Source of the DNA: Lachnospiraceae bacterium UBA3310
Lineage (GTDB): Bacteria; Bacillota; Clostridia; Lachnospirales; Lachnospiraceae
Assembly: GCA_002361355.1 (NCBI GenBank)
Contig: DESQ01000007.1
Span: forward strand, 1-31,885
Length of the DNA stretch: 31,885 nucleotides
Direction: 5' to 3'
Shown here: one piece after another, positions 7,243-15,700 of the stretch
How positions within the stretch are numbered: the stretch's first letter is position 1
Layout: every line of letters begins with the position of its first letter
The notes under the pieces: model-generated
What the model was told of the DNA's origin: nothing
Seen by the model: the letters and a program-made list of their open reading frames with translations, nothing else
Databases searched by the model: none
Translations under genes and position numbers: made by a program

Positions 7243-8610
7243 ATGGAAATGAATGGACGTAACAACAAAATGGACTTATTGGGGAGCGCGCCAATTCCGA
7301 AAGCGTTAATGGCGCTTGGCGTTCCGATTATGATTGGTATGTTAATCAATGCCCTTTATAATCTGGTAGACACTTACTTTGTAGGAGGGCTGGGAGAAAG
7401 CCCAATGGGGGCAATTTCTATTGTGTTTCCATTAGGACAGATTGTGGTAGGGTTAGGATTGATGTTCGGTAATGGTGCCGCTTCTTACCTTTCAAGACTG
7501 TTAGGGCAAGGTGACAGAGACACTGCAAACAGGGTGGCAAGTACGGCGTTATACAGTAGTGTTATTATGGGTGGGATTTTAATTATCTTTGCCGCCATTT
7601 TTCTCAAACCATTGTTAATCCTGCTTGGTGCGACAGACACAATTATGCCTTATGCCCTGATTTATGGGAGAATTTATGTCATTTCCTGCATTTTCAATGT
7701 GTGCAATGTAACGATGAATAACATTGTGGCAAGTGAGGGAGCGGCAAAAACAACCATGTGTGCCCTGTTGTCGGGAGCTGTATTAAACATTGGTTTAGAT
7801 CCAATATTTATTTATGTATTAGATATGGGGGTTGGAGGTGCTGCCATTGCTACCGCTATTTCTCAATTTGTTTCTACACTTGTCTATTTAACTTATGTGC
7901 TGCATAAAAAGAGTGCCTTTACTTTCAGCATACAAGAGTTTCAGCCTTCAAAACAAATTTACACAGAAATTTTGAAAATTGGTATACCTACACTAATATT
8001 TCAACTTCTTACCAGTCTTTCGATTGCTTTAATTAACCGGGCTGCAAACGGGTATGGTGACGCAGTGATTGCCAGTATGGGGGCAGTTACGAGAGTTACA
8101 TCTATTGGTACTTTAGTTGTGTTTGGTTTTCTGAAAGGGTTTCAGCCGATTGCAGGATTTGCTTATGGCGCAAAAAAATTTGACCGCTTGCAGGAAGCAA
8201 TTAAGACTTCTGTTTTGTGGTCGTCTGTTTTCTGTGTGGCTGCAGGTTTGCTGATGGCTTTTTTTTCCAGACAGATCATATCACAGTTTGCAAACGGAAA
8301 CAGGGAAATGATCTCAACAGGGCAGAAAGCTCTTTTTGCAAACGGGTTTTCTTTTTCCCTGTTCGGGTTTTATACGGTATATTCCTCTTTGTTTCTTGCT
8401 CTCGGAAAAAGCACGAAGGGGTTTGTTCTCGGTGCCTGCAGACAGGGGATCTGTTTTATTCCTGTTATTTTAATGCTTCCAAAATTCTGGGGTATAAACG
8501 GTATACTTTATGCCCAGCCGATCGCGGATATCTTTTCAGCGGTCATCACGGTTTTTATGGCAATACAGTTTCACAGAGAACTGCATGCCACTGTTCCGGT
8601 TATGTCCTAA
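7243..8610 (+). CDS. MATE-family efflux transporter (PadR-controlled)
   Basis: A 455-aa, about 12-span MATE transporter. It opens with NKMDLLGSAPIPKALMALGVP and contains LYNLVDTYFVGGLG and IAGFAYGAKKFDR, typical of the MepA-like branch. The ATG at 7243 follows AAAGGAGAGG; upstream in-frame starts would fall on the operators. It differs clearly from the other MATE protein at 5158 and reads as more AT-rich, so it is not a recent tandem copy. The shared regulatory region with padR implies induction by a toxic substrate. A terminator-like hairpin follows at 8644-8672. Confidence 0.92.
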   Translation: MEMNGRNNKMDLLGSAPIPKALMALGVPIMIGMLINALYNLVDTYFVGGLGESPMGAISIVFPLGQIVVGLGLMFGNGAASYLSRLLGQGDRDTANRVASTALYSSVIMGGILIIFAAIFLKPLLILLGATDTIMPYALIYGRIYVISCIFNVCNVTMNNIVASEGAAKTTMCALLSGAVLNIGLDPIFIYVLDMGVGGAAIATAISQFVSTLVYLTYVLHKKSAFTFSIQEFQPSKQIYTEILKIGIPTLIFQLLTSLSIALINRAANGYGDAVIASMGAVTRVTSIGTLVVFGFLKGFQPIAGFAYGAKKFDRLQEAIKTSVLWSSVFCVAAGLLMAFFSRQIISQFANGNREMISTGQKALFANGFSFSLFGFYTVYSSLFLALGKSTKGFVLGACRQGICFIPVILMLPKFWGINGILYAQPIADIFSAVITVFMAIQFHRELHATVPVMS

Positions 8611-8643
8611 AATTTTCTGCTCACGTCAATGAAATAGGAAATA

Positions 8644-8672
8644 ATGTGGGAAAGAAAGCATCCTACATTTTT
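8644..8672 (+). terminator. intrinsic terminator after the second MATE gene
   Basis: Stem ATGTGGGA (8644-8651) pairs with TCCTACAT (8661-8668) with one G-T pair and a 9-base loop, followed by TTTT. It separates the efflux unit from the restriction genes. Confidence 0.55.
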
Positions 8673-8696
8673 GCATAGAATTGACTAAGACTGTTA

Positions 8697-8725
8697 TTGT
8701 GAATAATTACATTTTGTAGTACAAT
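8697..8725 (+). promoter_or_regulatory. promoter of the restriction gene cluster
   Basis: TTGTGA (8697-8702), 17 bases, TACAAT (8720-8725), 60 bases before the first restriction gene. An alternative is TTGACT at 8681 with TAATTA at 8704, also spaced 17. Confidence 0.5.
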
Positions 8726-8785
8726 AATTATATCGGGTTTCTAATAAAATTTGATGAGATTGAGATTATTATATGGAGGTGCTAT

Positions 8786-9538
8786 ATGGCAAAAGAAAAT
8801 GTGCTTGCTAATTCAGATATGTCCGAAAAGGAATTGCGGAAAATGTATAAAGAAATTAAGGATGATATGGGAGTGAAAAATAAAGATTTGGATGTTATTT
8901 TCGAGGTTGCAATGTTGGATAGGGAGAATTTGTTCCCAAATCAAAAGAAGGACTCGGAAGAAGCGTGTTTAAGAAGCTGGATCAGCAAATTTATTCAAAG
9001 TAAAAAAAATCCGCCAAGCGCCCACATAGGAGAGGGAAAAAAGACGTGTTCCGATCCGGCATTGGCCAAGTTCGTTAAAATTGCGTGTGGATTAGATGGC
9101 GATAAGGTTGGAAAGATGGAAAAGGCACATAACTTTTTTATGTCAGTGGAAAACATTTTGGGTGAATTATTAGAAGAATACATAGCAGAAAATGTGAAGG
9201 ATCTTGGCTGGATATGGTGTTCAGGCAATACTCTCCGGGCTGTTGATTTCTGTAAAGAGGACGGGCCAGTATTATTGCAGGTCAAAAATAAGAATAATAC
9301 AGAAAATAGTTCCAGCAGCGCAATTAGAAAGGGTACGAAAATAAAAAAGTGGTGCCGCCTTAAAACAAAAAAGGAAAATGGGGAACCCAAGCCTTCGTAT
9401 AGATGGGATAAGTTAAATGATATTATTAACAGTGGCTTGGATGATGATGAAGAACCATGTGAAATGTCAGAAGAAGATTATCAGGATTTTTTGAAGAAAG
9501 TAGCAAAAAGAAATCCGGATATTATTACGAAAGATTAG
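8786..9538 (+). CDS. SinI-family type II restriction endonuclease
   Basis: A 250-aa soluble protein. The segment LLQVKNKNN (163-171) followed by TENSSSSAIRKGTKIKKW (172-189) matches my memory of the SinI restriction endonuclease family; SinI itself cuts G^GWCC. D154 followed by Q165-V-K167 gives a PD-(D/E)xK-like active site (the middle acid replaced by Gln). The C-terminus is acidic. The start has GGAGG 6 bases upstream. It forms a unit with the TdeIII-like gene 8 bases later. No cognate methyltransferase is visible beside it, which is unusual. The family call is good; sequence specificity is only inferred from the family. Confidence 0.75.
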   Translation: MAKENVLANSDMSEKELRKMYKEIKDDMGVKNKDLDVIFEVAMLDRENLFPNQKKDSEEACLRSWISKFIQSKKNPPSAHIGEGKKTCSDPALAKFVKIACGLDGDKVGKMEKAHNFFMSVENILGELLEEYIAENVKDLGWIWCSGNTLRAVDFCKEDGPVLLQVKNKNNTENSSSSAIRKGTKIKKWCRLKTKKENGEPKPSYRWDKLNDIINSGLDDDEEPCEMSEEDYQDFLKKVAKRNPDIITKD

Positions 9539-9546
9539 GGGATATT

Positions 9547-10302
9547 ATGGATCAAAGATACAGACAGATGATAGCAAGGGAATTTAAGAATTGTGTAAAT
9601 AATACGATTAAGAGACTGCAGGGGGAAGCAACCTACCGGCCGTTCCATACTGCTTTGCTGTCAGAAGAGGCTATTTTTTGGAGTCGGTTTGAACGTTCTT
9701 TCAGCACATCATTTGGGCAGAGGGTTATTGAAGAAATTGCAAAGCTTGTTGCCCTTTCAAATGGCGCTTCTGCGGCGCAGAGGCAAAAGGAAACCCTGAT
9801 TACTTTGGACAACGCTTATGTTACGGCAATTTCGGCGCATATACAGGAGTTAAGGAACGGAAAGCGTTCTGATTGGAACACTACGGTTGCCTCACTTAGG
9901 GTGGCTCCTTTATCAGGGACAGCCACCACTATAAGAATAATATCGGATTTATGGTGGAAAAAAGATGGAATTAACAACTATATCAGTTTGAAAACGGTAA
10001 AGCCTAATATTGACCAGACGGCAGTAGCCAAGGAGGATTGTCTGCGTTTAACATTGGCGGATCCAGACTGTAATGCTTATTTTGGACTGCCGTATAACCC
10101 ATATGGAGAGAATAAAAGCGATTATGCCCATAACCCGCCAATGGGTATCTTTGATTTCCATCATGATCCGGTTGTTTTGATTGGCAGGGAAATGTGGGAT
10201 ACAATTGGAGGGGCAGGCTGTTACGAGGAATTGCTCGATATTGCAAGAGAAGTAGGTGTGGAGACAAAGCAGACAATATCCGGGATGTTTAACGGAAGAT
10301 AG
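9547..10302 (+). CDS. TdeIII-family type II restriction endonuclease
   Basis: A 251-aa protein. It carries RIISDLWWKKDGINNYISLKTVKPN (about 130-154, a catalytic-looking D134 and S147-L-K149), FGLPYNPYGENK (179-190) and DPVVLIGREMWDTIGG (207-222), which match what I recall of the TdeIII endonuclease family (TdeIII is reported, as I remember, to act at GGNCC). The gene starts 8 bases after the SinI-like stop with its ribosome site (AGGGGA) in that stop region, so the two are co-translated. If both family specificities hold, the SinI sites would be a subset of the TdeIII sites, and a single GGNCC methylase could protect against both. None is seen in the window. Confidence 0.72.
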   Translation: MDQRYRQMIAREFKNCVNNTIKRLQGEATYRPFHTALLSEEAIFWSRFERSFSTSFGQRVIEEIAKLVALSNGASAAQRQKETLITLDNAYVTAISAHIQELRNGKRSDWNTTVASLRVAPLSGTATTIRIISDLWWKKDGINNYISLKTVKPNIDQTAVAKEDCLRLTLADPDCNAYFGLPYNPYGENKSDYAHNPPMGIFDFHHDPVVLIGREMWDTIGGAGCYEELLDIAREVGVETKQTISGMFNGR

Positions 10303-10360
10303 ATAAGGAGGATGGTAAATATAATCAGGAAGGTTAATATTTTGACAGGAGGTTGCAATT

Positions 10361-11098
10361 GTGGAAGGAATATTGATTTCATTAGACAGGAACGCAAAAA
10401 GGGGACAAGTAGATACAAGAAATGATGCCATAGGAATACTGACAATTTATTTTCAAAAAATTCCGGATGCGGTGCAGCTGAATTGTACCGTTAAATTTGA
10501 TGTGGTCAAAAGTAAGATTGGAAACTTGTATGCTAAGTTTATTTCTGTAGCAGACAGAAACCGGACATTGTTTAATACGGAAGACCGAGACAATTGGTAT
10601 ATTTGGGGAGAAGAAGAGGAGAAGGATTTTGTGGAACATATTGTTCCAAGATTGGGTATAGACTTGCGGATCAATCCCGAAAAAGCCAATAAGCCGTGGG
10701 AAATTGATTTGTATGATTATACGCATAACCGCTATGCAGATTTGAAAGCACAAAAAACCCCTTTTTTTACGGCTGGAAAGTATAAGTATGGAGAGAAGCC
10801 ATATAATCCGACTTATACAGTTACTTTTAATAAAAAAGACTATGAGAATTACATAGAAAATCATCCGGATTGCGATATCTATTTTTGGGTATACTGGTCA
10901 CAGTTAGAATATAATAACATAACGGTGGACGAGTTATACGGTGTCTGGAGGACGCCTTTCCGAAAAATGGCCAGGAAAATTCAGGCCGGAGAAGTAGTCT
11001 TGCATGCTTACATACATAGAGAGAATGACGACCATAATGCCAGGGAAAGTTACTTGTTTCATTTGGCGGATGCCGATGTCTTTGAAAGGCTGATTTAA
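10361..11098 (+). CDS. putative PD-(D/E)xK nuclease-like protein with OB/cold-shock-like N-terminus
   Basis: A 245-aa protein starting at a GTG (10361) with AGGAGG 8 bases upstream. Residues 1-62 look like a small OB/cold-shock fold (EGILISL, GILTIYF, TVKFDVVKSKIGNLYAKFISV). The rest contains an acidic helix (EEEEKDF, 84-90), then D116 and A-D127-L-K129 about ten residues later, in a beta-hairpin arrangement typical of PD-(D/E)xK nucleases, and CDIYFWVYW (171-179). It is the third gene after the two restriction enzymes, 58 bases downstream. I know no named family. It could be a third nuclease or an accessory DNA/RNA-binding subunit; the catalytic reading is inference. Confidence 0.6.
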   Translation: MEGILISLDRNAKRGQVDTRNDAIGILTIYFQKIPDAVQLNCTVKFDVVKSKIGNLYAKFISVADRNRTLFNTEDRDNWYIWGEEEEKDFVEHIVPRLGIDLRINPEKANKPWEIDLYDYTHNRYADLKAQKTPFFTAGKYKYGEKPYNPTYTVTFNKKDYENYIENHPDCDIYFWVYWSQLEYNNITVDELYGVWRTPFRKMARKIQAGEVVLHAYIHRENDDHNARESYLFHLADADVFERLI

Positions 11099-11172
11099 AA
11101 GAAGGTATGCAGCTTGTGGGAATGCATGTTATTTGACATTTTAGATTAGAGGGCCGAAACTGCTGATCTTGA

Positions 11173-11221
11173 ATTGACTTTCATGCACTATAAGCACATA
11201 ATAATAAGCATAAAAGTCAAT
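11173..11221 (+). promoter_or_regulatory. abiE promoter flanked by a 14-bp inverted repeat
   Basis: ATTGACTTTCATGC (11173-11186) and its inverted copy GCATAAAAGTCAAT (11208-11221) differ at one base and are separated by 21 bases. TTGACT (11174-11179), 17 bases, CATAAT (11197-11202) lies between and within them. AbiEi antitoxins are known to bind such inverted repeats and repress their own operon. Confidence 0.7.
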
Positions 11222-11230
11222 AGAAAGTAG

Positions 11231-11833
11231 ATGATAATCGTGGGAGCAACTGAAAATATTATTAAGATGGCAAAAGAGAATAATGGTACAGTTACTACTG
11301 CAATGGTGGCTGCAAAAGGCTTTTCGCGTGGAAATATCAAATATCTTGTTGATAAGGGTCTGATCGAAAAATCCGCCAGAGGTGTTTATACTTTGCCAGG
11401 AGTATGGGATGACGAAATTTTTAATTTACAGAACCGGTTTAAAAGGGGAATTTATTCTCATGAAACGGCATTGTTTCTATGGAATTTTACAGATAGAACA
11501 CCGAATAGATATCATATGACTTTTCCTATAAATTACAATTTGTCAAAGCCAAAGGAGGAAAATATTCGATGTGTGCAGTGTAAAAATGCATTATATGATT
11601 TGGGAATAGCAGAAGTGACGACCCCAGGAGGAAATACAGTAAGGGCTTATAATATAGAGCGCACGCTTTGTGATATTTTGAGAACTCATAGTCGTGTGGA
11701 TATTCAGATTGTGACAGAAGCGTTTAAACACTATGCGGCCAGATCTAATAAAAACATTCCTGTTTTGTCAGAGTATGCAAAAATATTAAAGGTTGAAACA
11801 AGACTCAGGTCATATCTAGAGGTGCTTTTATGA
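11231..11833 (+). CDS. abiEi: AbiEi-like antitoxin (type IV toxin-antitoxin)
   Basis: A 200-aa protein with an N-terminal winged helix (VTTAMVAAKGFSRGNIKYLVDKGLIEKSARGVYTL) and a C-terminal domain with SHETALFLWNFTDR, NIERTLCDILR and VTEAFKHYA, as in AbiEi. Family antitoxins repress the operon and counteract the AbiEii nucleotidyltransferase without binding it stably. The ATG at 11231 is only 9 bases after the right arm of the inverted repeat, with a weak ribosome site; GTG at residue 4 is an alternative start. Its stop overlaps the AbiEii start by 4 bases (ATGA), the usual coupling of this pair. Confidence 0.88.
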   Translation: MIIVGATENIIKMAKENNGTVTTAMVAAKGFSRGNIKYLVDKGLIEKSARGVYTLPGVWDDEIFNLQNRFKRGIYSHETALFLWNFTDRTPNRYHMTFPINYNLSKPKEENIRCVQCKNALYDLGIAEVTTPGGNTVRAYNIERTLCDILRTHSRVDIQIVTEAFKHYAARSNKNIPVLSEYAKILKVETRLRSYLEVLL

Positions 11834-12534
11834 AAAATGCAATGCATCTAAAGGCAATTATGAAAAATATTGCAAAAGAAAAGCACATATCAGCACAGCT
11901 TGTAATGCAGAATTTTATGATGGAGAGACTGTTAGAACGAATATCTGTTTCAAAATATCAGCGAAATTTTATCTTGAAAGGTGGATTTTTGATTGCCGCA
12001 ATGGTTGGTCTTGATACCAGAGCAACTATGGATATGGATGCAACAATAAAGGGACTGCCTGTAAATGAACAGACTGTTCGGGAAATGTTTGAAGAAATAT
12101 GTACAATAGAATTAGATGATGATGTGACATTTAGTTTTCACAGAATTGGAGAAATACGAGAAGGGGATGAATATTCTGGATACCGTGTCTCGTTAGTAGC
12201 AAATTATCCGCCGATGGCAGTTCCTTTAAAGTTAGATGTTACCACGGGTGATAAGATAACTCCCAAAGAAATTGAATATCGGTTCAAACTTCTTTTAGAA
12301 GATAGAAGTATTTCTGTGCTTGCATATAACCTTGAAACAATAATGGCTGAGAAGTTGGAAACGGTGATATCCAGAGGCGATCAGAATACAAGGCCAAGAG
12401 ATTACTATGATATATACATATTGGCTAAGTTGCAGTATCCAAATATGGAACCTAATTTGCTAAAGGCTGCACTGGACGCAACGACAGAGAAACGTGGTTC
12501 TACAATGGTAGTTAAGAACTATCATAGATTATAG
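11830..12534 (+). CDS. abiEii: AbiEii-like nucleotidyltransferase toxin, C-terminus lost by frameshift
   Basis: A 234-aa product of the DUF1814/AbiEii family, a DNA polymerase beta-fold NTP transferase that in known relatives modifies tRNA and halts growth. Visible: KGGFLIAAM (50-58), paired acids D68 and D70, third acid in KLDV (D136), then ETIMAEKLETVI (169-180) and RPRDYYDIY (188-196). The core is complete, but the usual length is nearer 280-300 aa. The missing end (IIEIVKSSNIMQQQWKNYQ and onward) is encoded directly downstream in another frame, after a one-base loss near 12520-12530. The toxin may be inactive, or the base may be a sequencing error. It is translated from an ATGA overlap with the antitoxin. 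Confidence 0.85.
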   Translation: MKNAMHLKAIMKNIAKEKHISAQLVMQNFMMERLLERISVSKYQRNFILKGGFLIAAMVGLDTRATMDMDATIKGLPVNEQTVREMFEEICTIELDDDVTFSFHRIGEIREGDEYSGYRVSLVANYPPMAVPLKLDVTTGDKITPKEIEYRFKLLLEDRSISVLAYNLETIMAEKLETVISRGDQNTRPRDYYDIYILAKLQYPNMEPNLLKAALDATTEKRGSTMVVKNYHRL

Positions 12535-12671
12535 AAATAGTTAAAAGCAGTAATATTATGCAACAACAGTGGAAAAATTATCAAAAAGATTTTGAATATG
12601 CAACAGATATTGCGTTTGGGGATGTGTGTGATACGGTTTTGGGATTGCTGGATGGATTGCTGACGCTTTAA
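12528..12671 (+). pseudogene. out-of-frame C-terminal remnant of the AbiEii toxin
   Basis: Reading the frame that starts at 12528 gives IIEIVKSSNIMQQQWKNYQ, then KDFEYATDIAFGDVCDTVLG and a TAA at 12669-12671. This is the expected AbiEii C-terminal helix region (QxxWKxYxxDFxYAxDIxF). Joining it to the 234-aa product would give about 280 aa, a normal length. It lacks its own ribosome site. Confidence 0.7.
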
Positions 12672-12770
12672 AAATGGTTTGTTCAATTTTATATGTGATT
12701 TGGACAGGTATGGATACTATTTTAATTTGCGAAAGTATTTATTTTGCTAAAGAATACGGAGATTTACAAA

Positions 12771-15700
12771 ATGATACTTTTCATGGTTATAAAAACGGGA
12801 GGGAAACCACCTAAACGATATCCTATTCCTTTGCGGTATCCTGAAAATGAAAATAAAATTTCGGAATGGAATGTCCGGTTTGTATCGTGGAATGAAGCGG
12901 ATTATCAATTGGATGGGGAAACGATCCTGCCTATTATCAATGTTGATACGCTAAAGCAGGCCGTATATCATGCGGCCATGAAGGATGCGGCTGTCTGCGG
13001 AGTTATGATAGAGCAATTCCGCGTGCAGTATGGCATTGATATCTGTGCCCTGTGGAATGAGCCTGGCGATCCTGCCTATCATATCATCGGGGATGTGTTT
13101 GCACAGTGGGCGCATCCGATGATCGGCAATGTAGTGGTCAGTTCCGGTATCCGGCCGCAGACATCCGAAGACCAATATACAAAAAATTGGGCTTCTTTTC
13201 CGGATGATCATATGACCGGGGAAACAAAAGCAGTGATTCAGAAATTGATCAATGACAGCCTGTCAGTTGATCCGGAATCGGGAAAAGTCAGTGAAGCCGG
13301 TTTGCGCAGACTCGCAAAATCAAGCCGGGATCAGGTGCGGTGCTGCAGGGATATGACGGAACTGGCAAGGGCGGTCATAGGAGAGATCACTACATATGCG
13401 ACCAAGAAGCTGGAGAAGATTTATGCGCTTGAACTGTGTGATTCCAATCGATTTTTGGAAGCGCAAAAAGCGTTTATAAAGCGTGTTGTTCTTGCTGAGT
13501 CAGAAACAGAAATTGCAGTGAACCCCAAACTGCGTAATCTTTTTATGAGCATTCGGGTTAAGCCGATCACGGTAACGGAATATATCTATTTCTACTTTCC
13601 ACAGCTTTCCAAATTGCGGAAAGATGATCAATGGATCGCATTTATACATTTACTCAACGCATATCTGGAGATCGGATGTGAGATTCCTTGTGACGCACCG
13701 TCACGTAAAGCGGCCGGAGTGATAGACATATGTGTGGAGGAATATTGTAAATTTCCGCCGGTTATACGCGGAGCCATGATTATTAACGCCATACGGAAAT
13801 TTGACAGGCCGCCTAACAGGGATCGCTATGCTTTGCAGATCGTGGATGAAGCGAGGAAATGCTGGGGGATCGTGGATGCGCCGGAGGCGTTTTTCATACC
13901 CACGTTACCGAAGTGGAGGCCGCAGGATATGGGTGAAAAAGTGTCGCGTATATTTTTGTGGAATTGGACTCGGGACGAAATGCATCCGGTGACCGCAGGA
14001 TACAGAAAATGCCTTATGCCGCTTTGGGCAGGGCCGTCCGGGCACTCGGCCGGACTGTTAGATTTTTATTATGGGTATCTGGGAGCAGATCGCATCATTT
14101 TTGAGGGAATGCCGATGCCCATCAGTCTGGTTATTCTGCCAACGATGTTTACATTTTGGCGTCTCTATTATGATAAGCGGATTTGTGCAGTACACACCTT
14201 GGCAGAGACTTTTGAAGGGGCGCTTTCCCATGCATTGGCATTGCAAGACCCCTCATCTCAGGTAAGGATGTATTGCGAGCTGTATCATCAGATCAATATA
14301 GAAGCGGCAATGGCGGATATAGGGGCACTGCCTGTCTATGATGATCCATTTGAGATTGTAAGCAGGCTGCCATACATGAAAGCTACTGTGCCAAATTTAA
14401 CTGGTGTATTACATCCGGTACGGATTATGGCGCAGATCCGGGCCACGCATTATGACAGGCTGCCGGGGGAAGGCGGGATTGCCAGGATCGATTCGCTGGA
14501 TCGTATCATAAATGACTTGCGCAGCAGGCTGACAGAGAAGCATTATAAAGTACCCAGATGGGCGCAGACGGTCAACAAGCTTCTTGGTGATGGCAGCATT
14601 GCCCAAAGTGCGGGCGGTGATGAATTTGGAGGCTTGGAGATACGCAGCTTCCGGAATTTAAATGTGAAGGTGTTCGTGCGGGAGGAACCGCTTCGTCAAA
14701 TGGCACGGCGTAGTCTTACGGAGAGCAGGGATATTGCATTAGCGGCGTCAGCTTCGGGATTCCGGTCTCTTTATGATAAGATATGCCTTTGCGCGGCGTC
14801 CGGAAAGGAGTATCAGTTTACCGATGATTTTCCCTGCCTCCCCGAGTGTTATATAGATGCGCAAAACGAGCCTTTTCTTGCCGGGATCTGTTTTTCTGAA
14901 ATGCGGGAATGCAGTCTGGCTGAGGAGGCATTTACCTACAGGGCACAGATTGGAACAGGTGCGGCGTTTTGGAAGTGTGTCAAAGGGATCATCCCCCTGG
15001 CGGATGCAGAGGAGATCTTTTGTACGGTTACGCAGACTCCGGATGGCCTGCATTTTACAGGTGAGATCGCTGCAGAATCCGTATACCGGGTGACAGATAA
15101 GCTGTCCCTTGCAGTGCATCGGGTGAGTATAGAAAGCGGGCTGGATGATGTATCCTGCTTCCCGTCTATAGGTATTGCGGCGGAAATCGGAGAACAATTT
15201 GATTTAAATATTGTGGTTTCGCCGGACGGTGACATGCTTTATATCAGCGGTGAATATGAGGAAGGCAGGGTTCTTACGATAGCCGGTATGCTGTCTCTTT
15301 TTGGGCTTGACGACGTGATTCAGGGGTCGGATCTGCTGCCCGATGAGGAGAGTGTTTTTGGCTCTCTGGGGCTTCGGAGCGTCTCGATCACGGTAGATAC
15401 CGCGTCAGAGGGCGTCACACAGATCGGCTTTACGGTGACGGCGGGGAAGCCGTGGAATGTCTTTGCACATAAGATCACGCTGCAGCCCTATTTTGAAATG
15501 AACATAGACTATCCTTTCGATGGTGGGAGAAGGAAAGTTGATTACTGTGTGCTTGGCAAATGGCATATCGGGAGCACGGTCTTCGACCTGATGTACCGTT
15601 CGGATCAGACGATTTATGCGGGGCTGGCGGAAGACTCCACGCTGCGGTTTGCGGATGTTGCCGGACTGTTTGCCACAGGCGTCAGCTTTCCGCCCGTGGA

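Noticed and set aside
8217..8678. 153-aa plus-strand ORF overlapping the second MATE gene
   Set aside because: Shadow frame with Cys/Phe-rich composition; the MATE frame is clearly coding there.
8786..12671. Complete restriction-modification system
   Set aside because: No protein here shows methyltransferase motifs (FxGxG with DPPY or PCQ), so only nucleases can be claimed.
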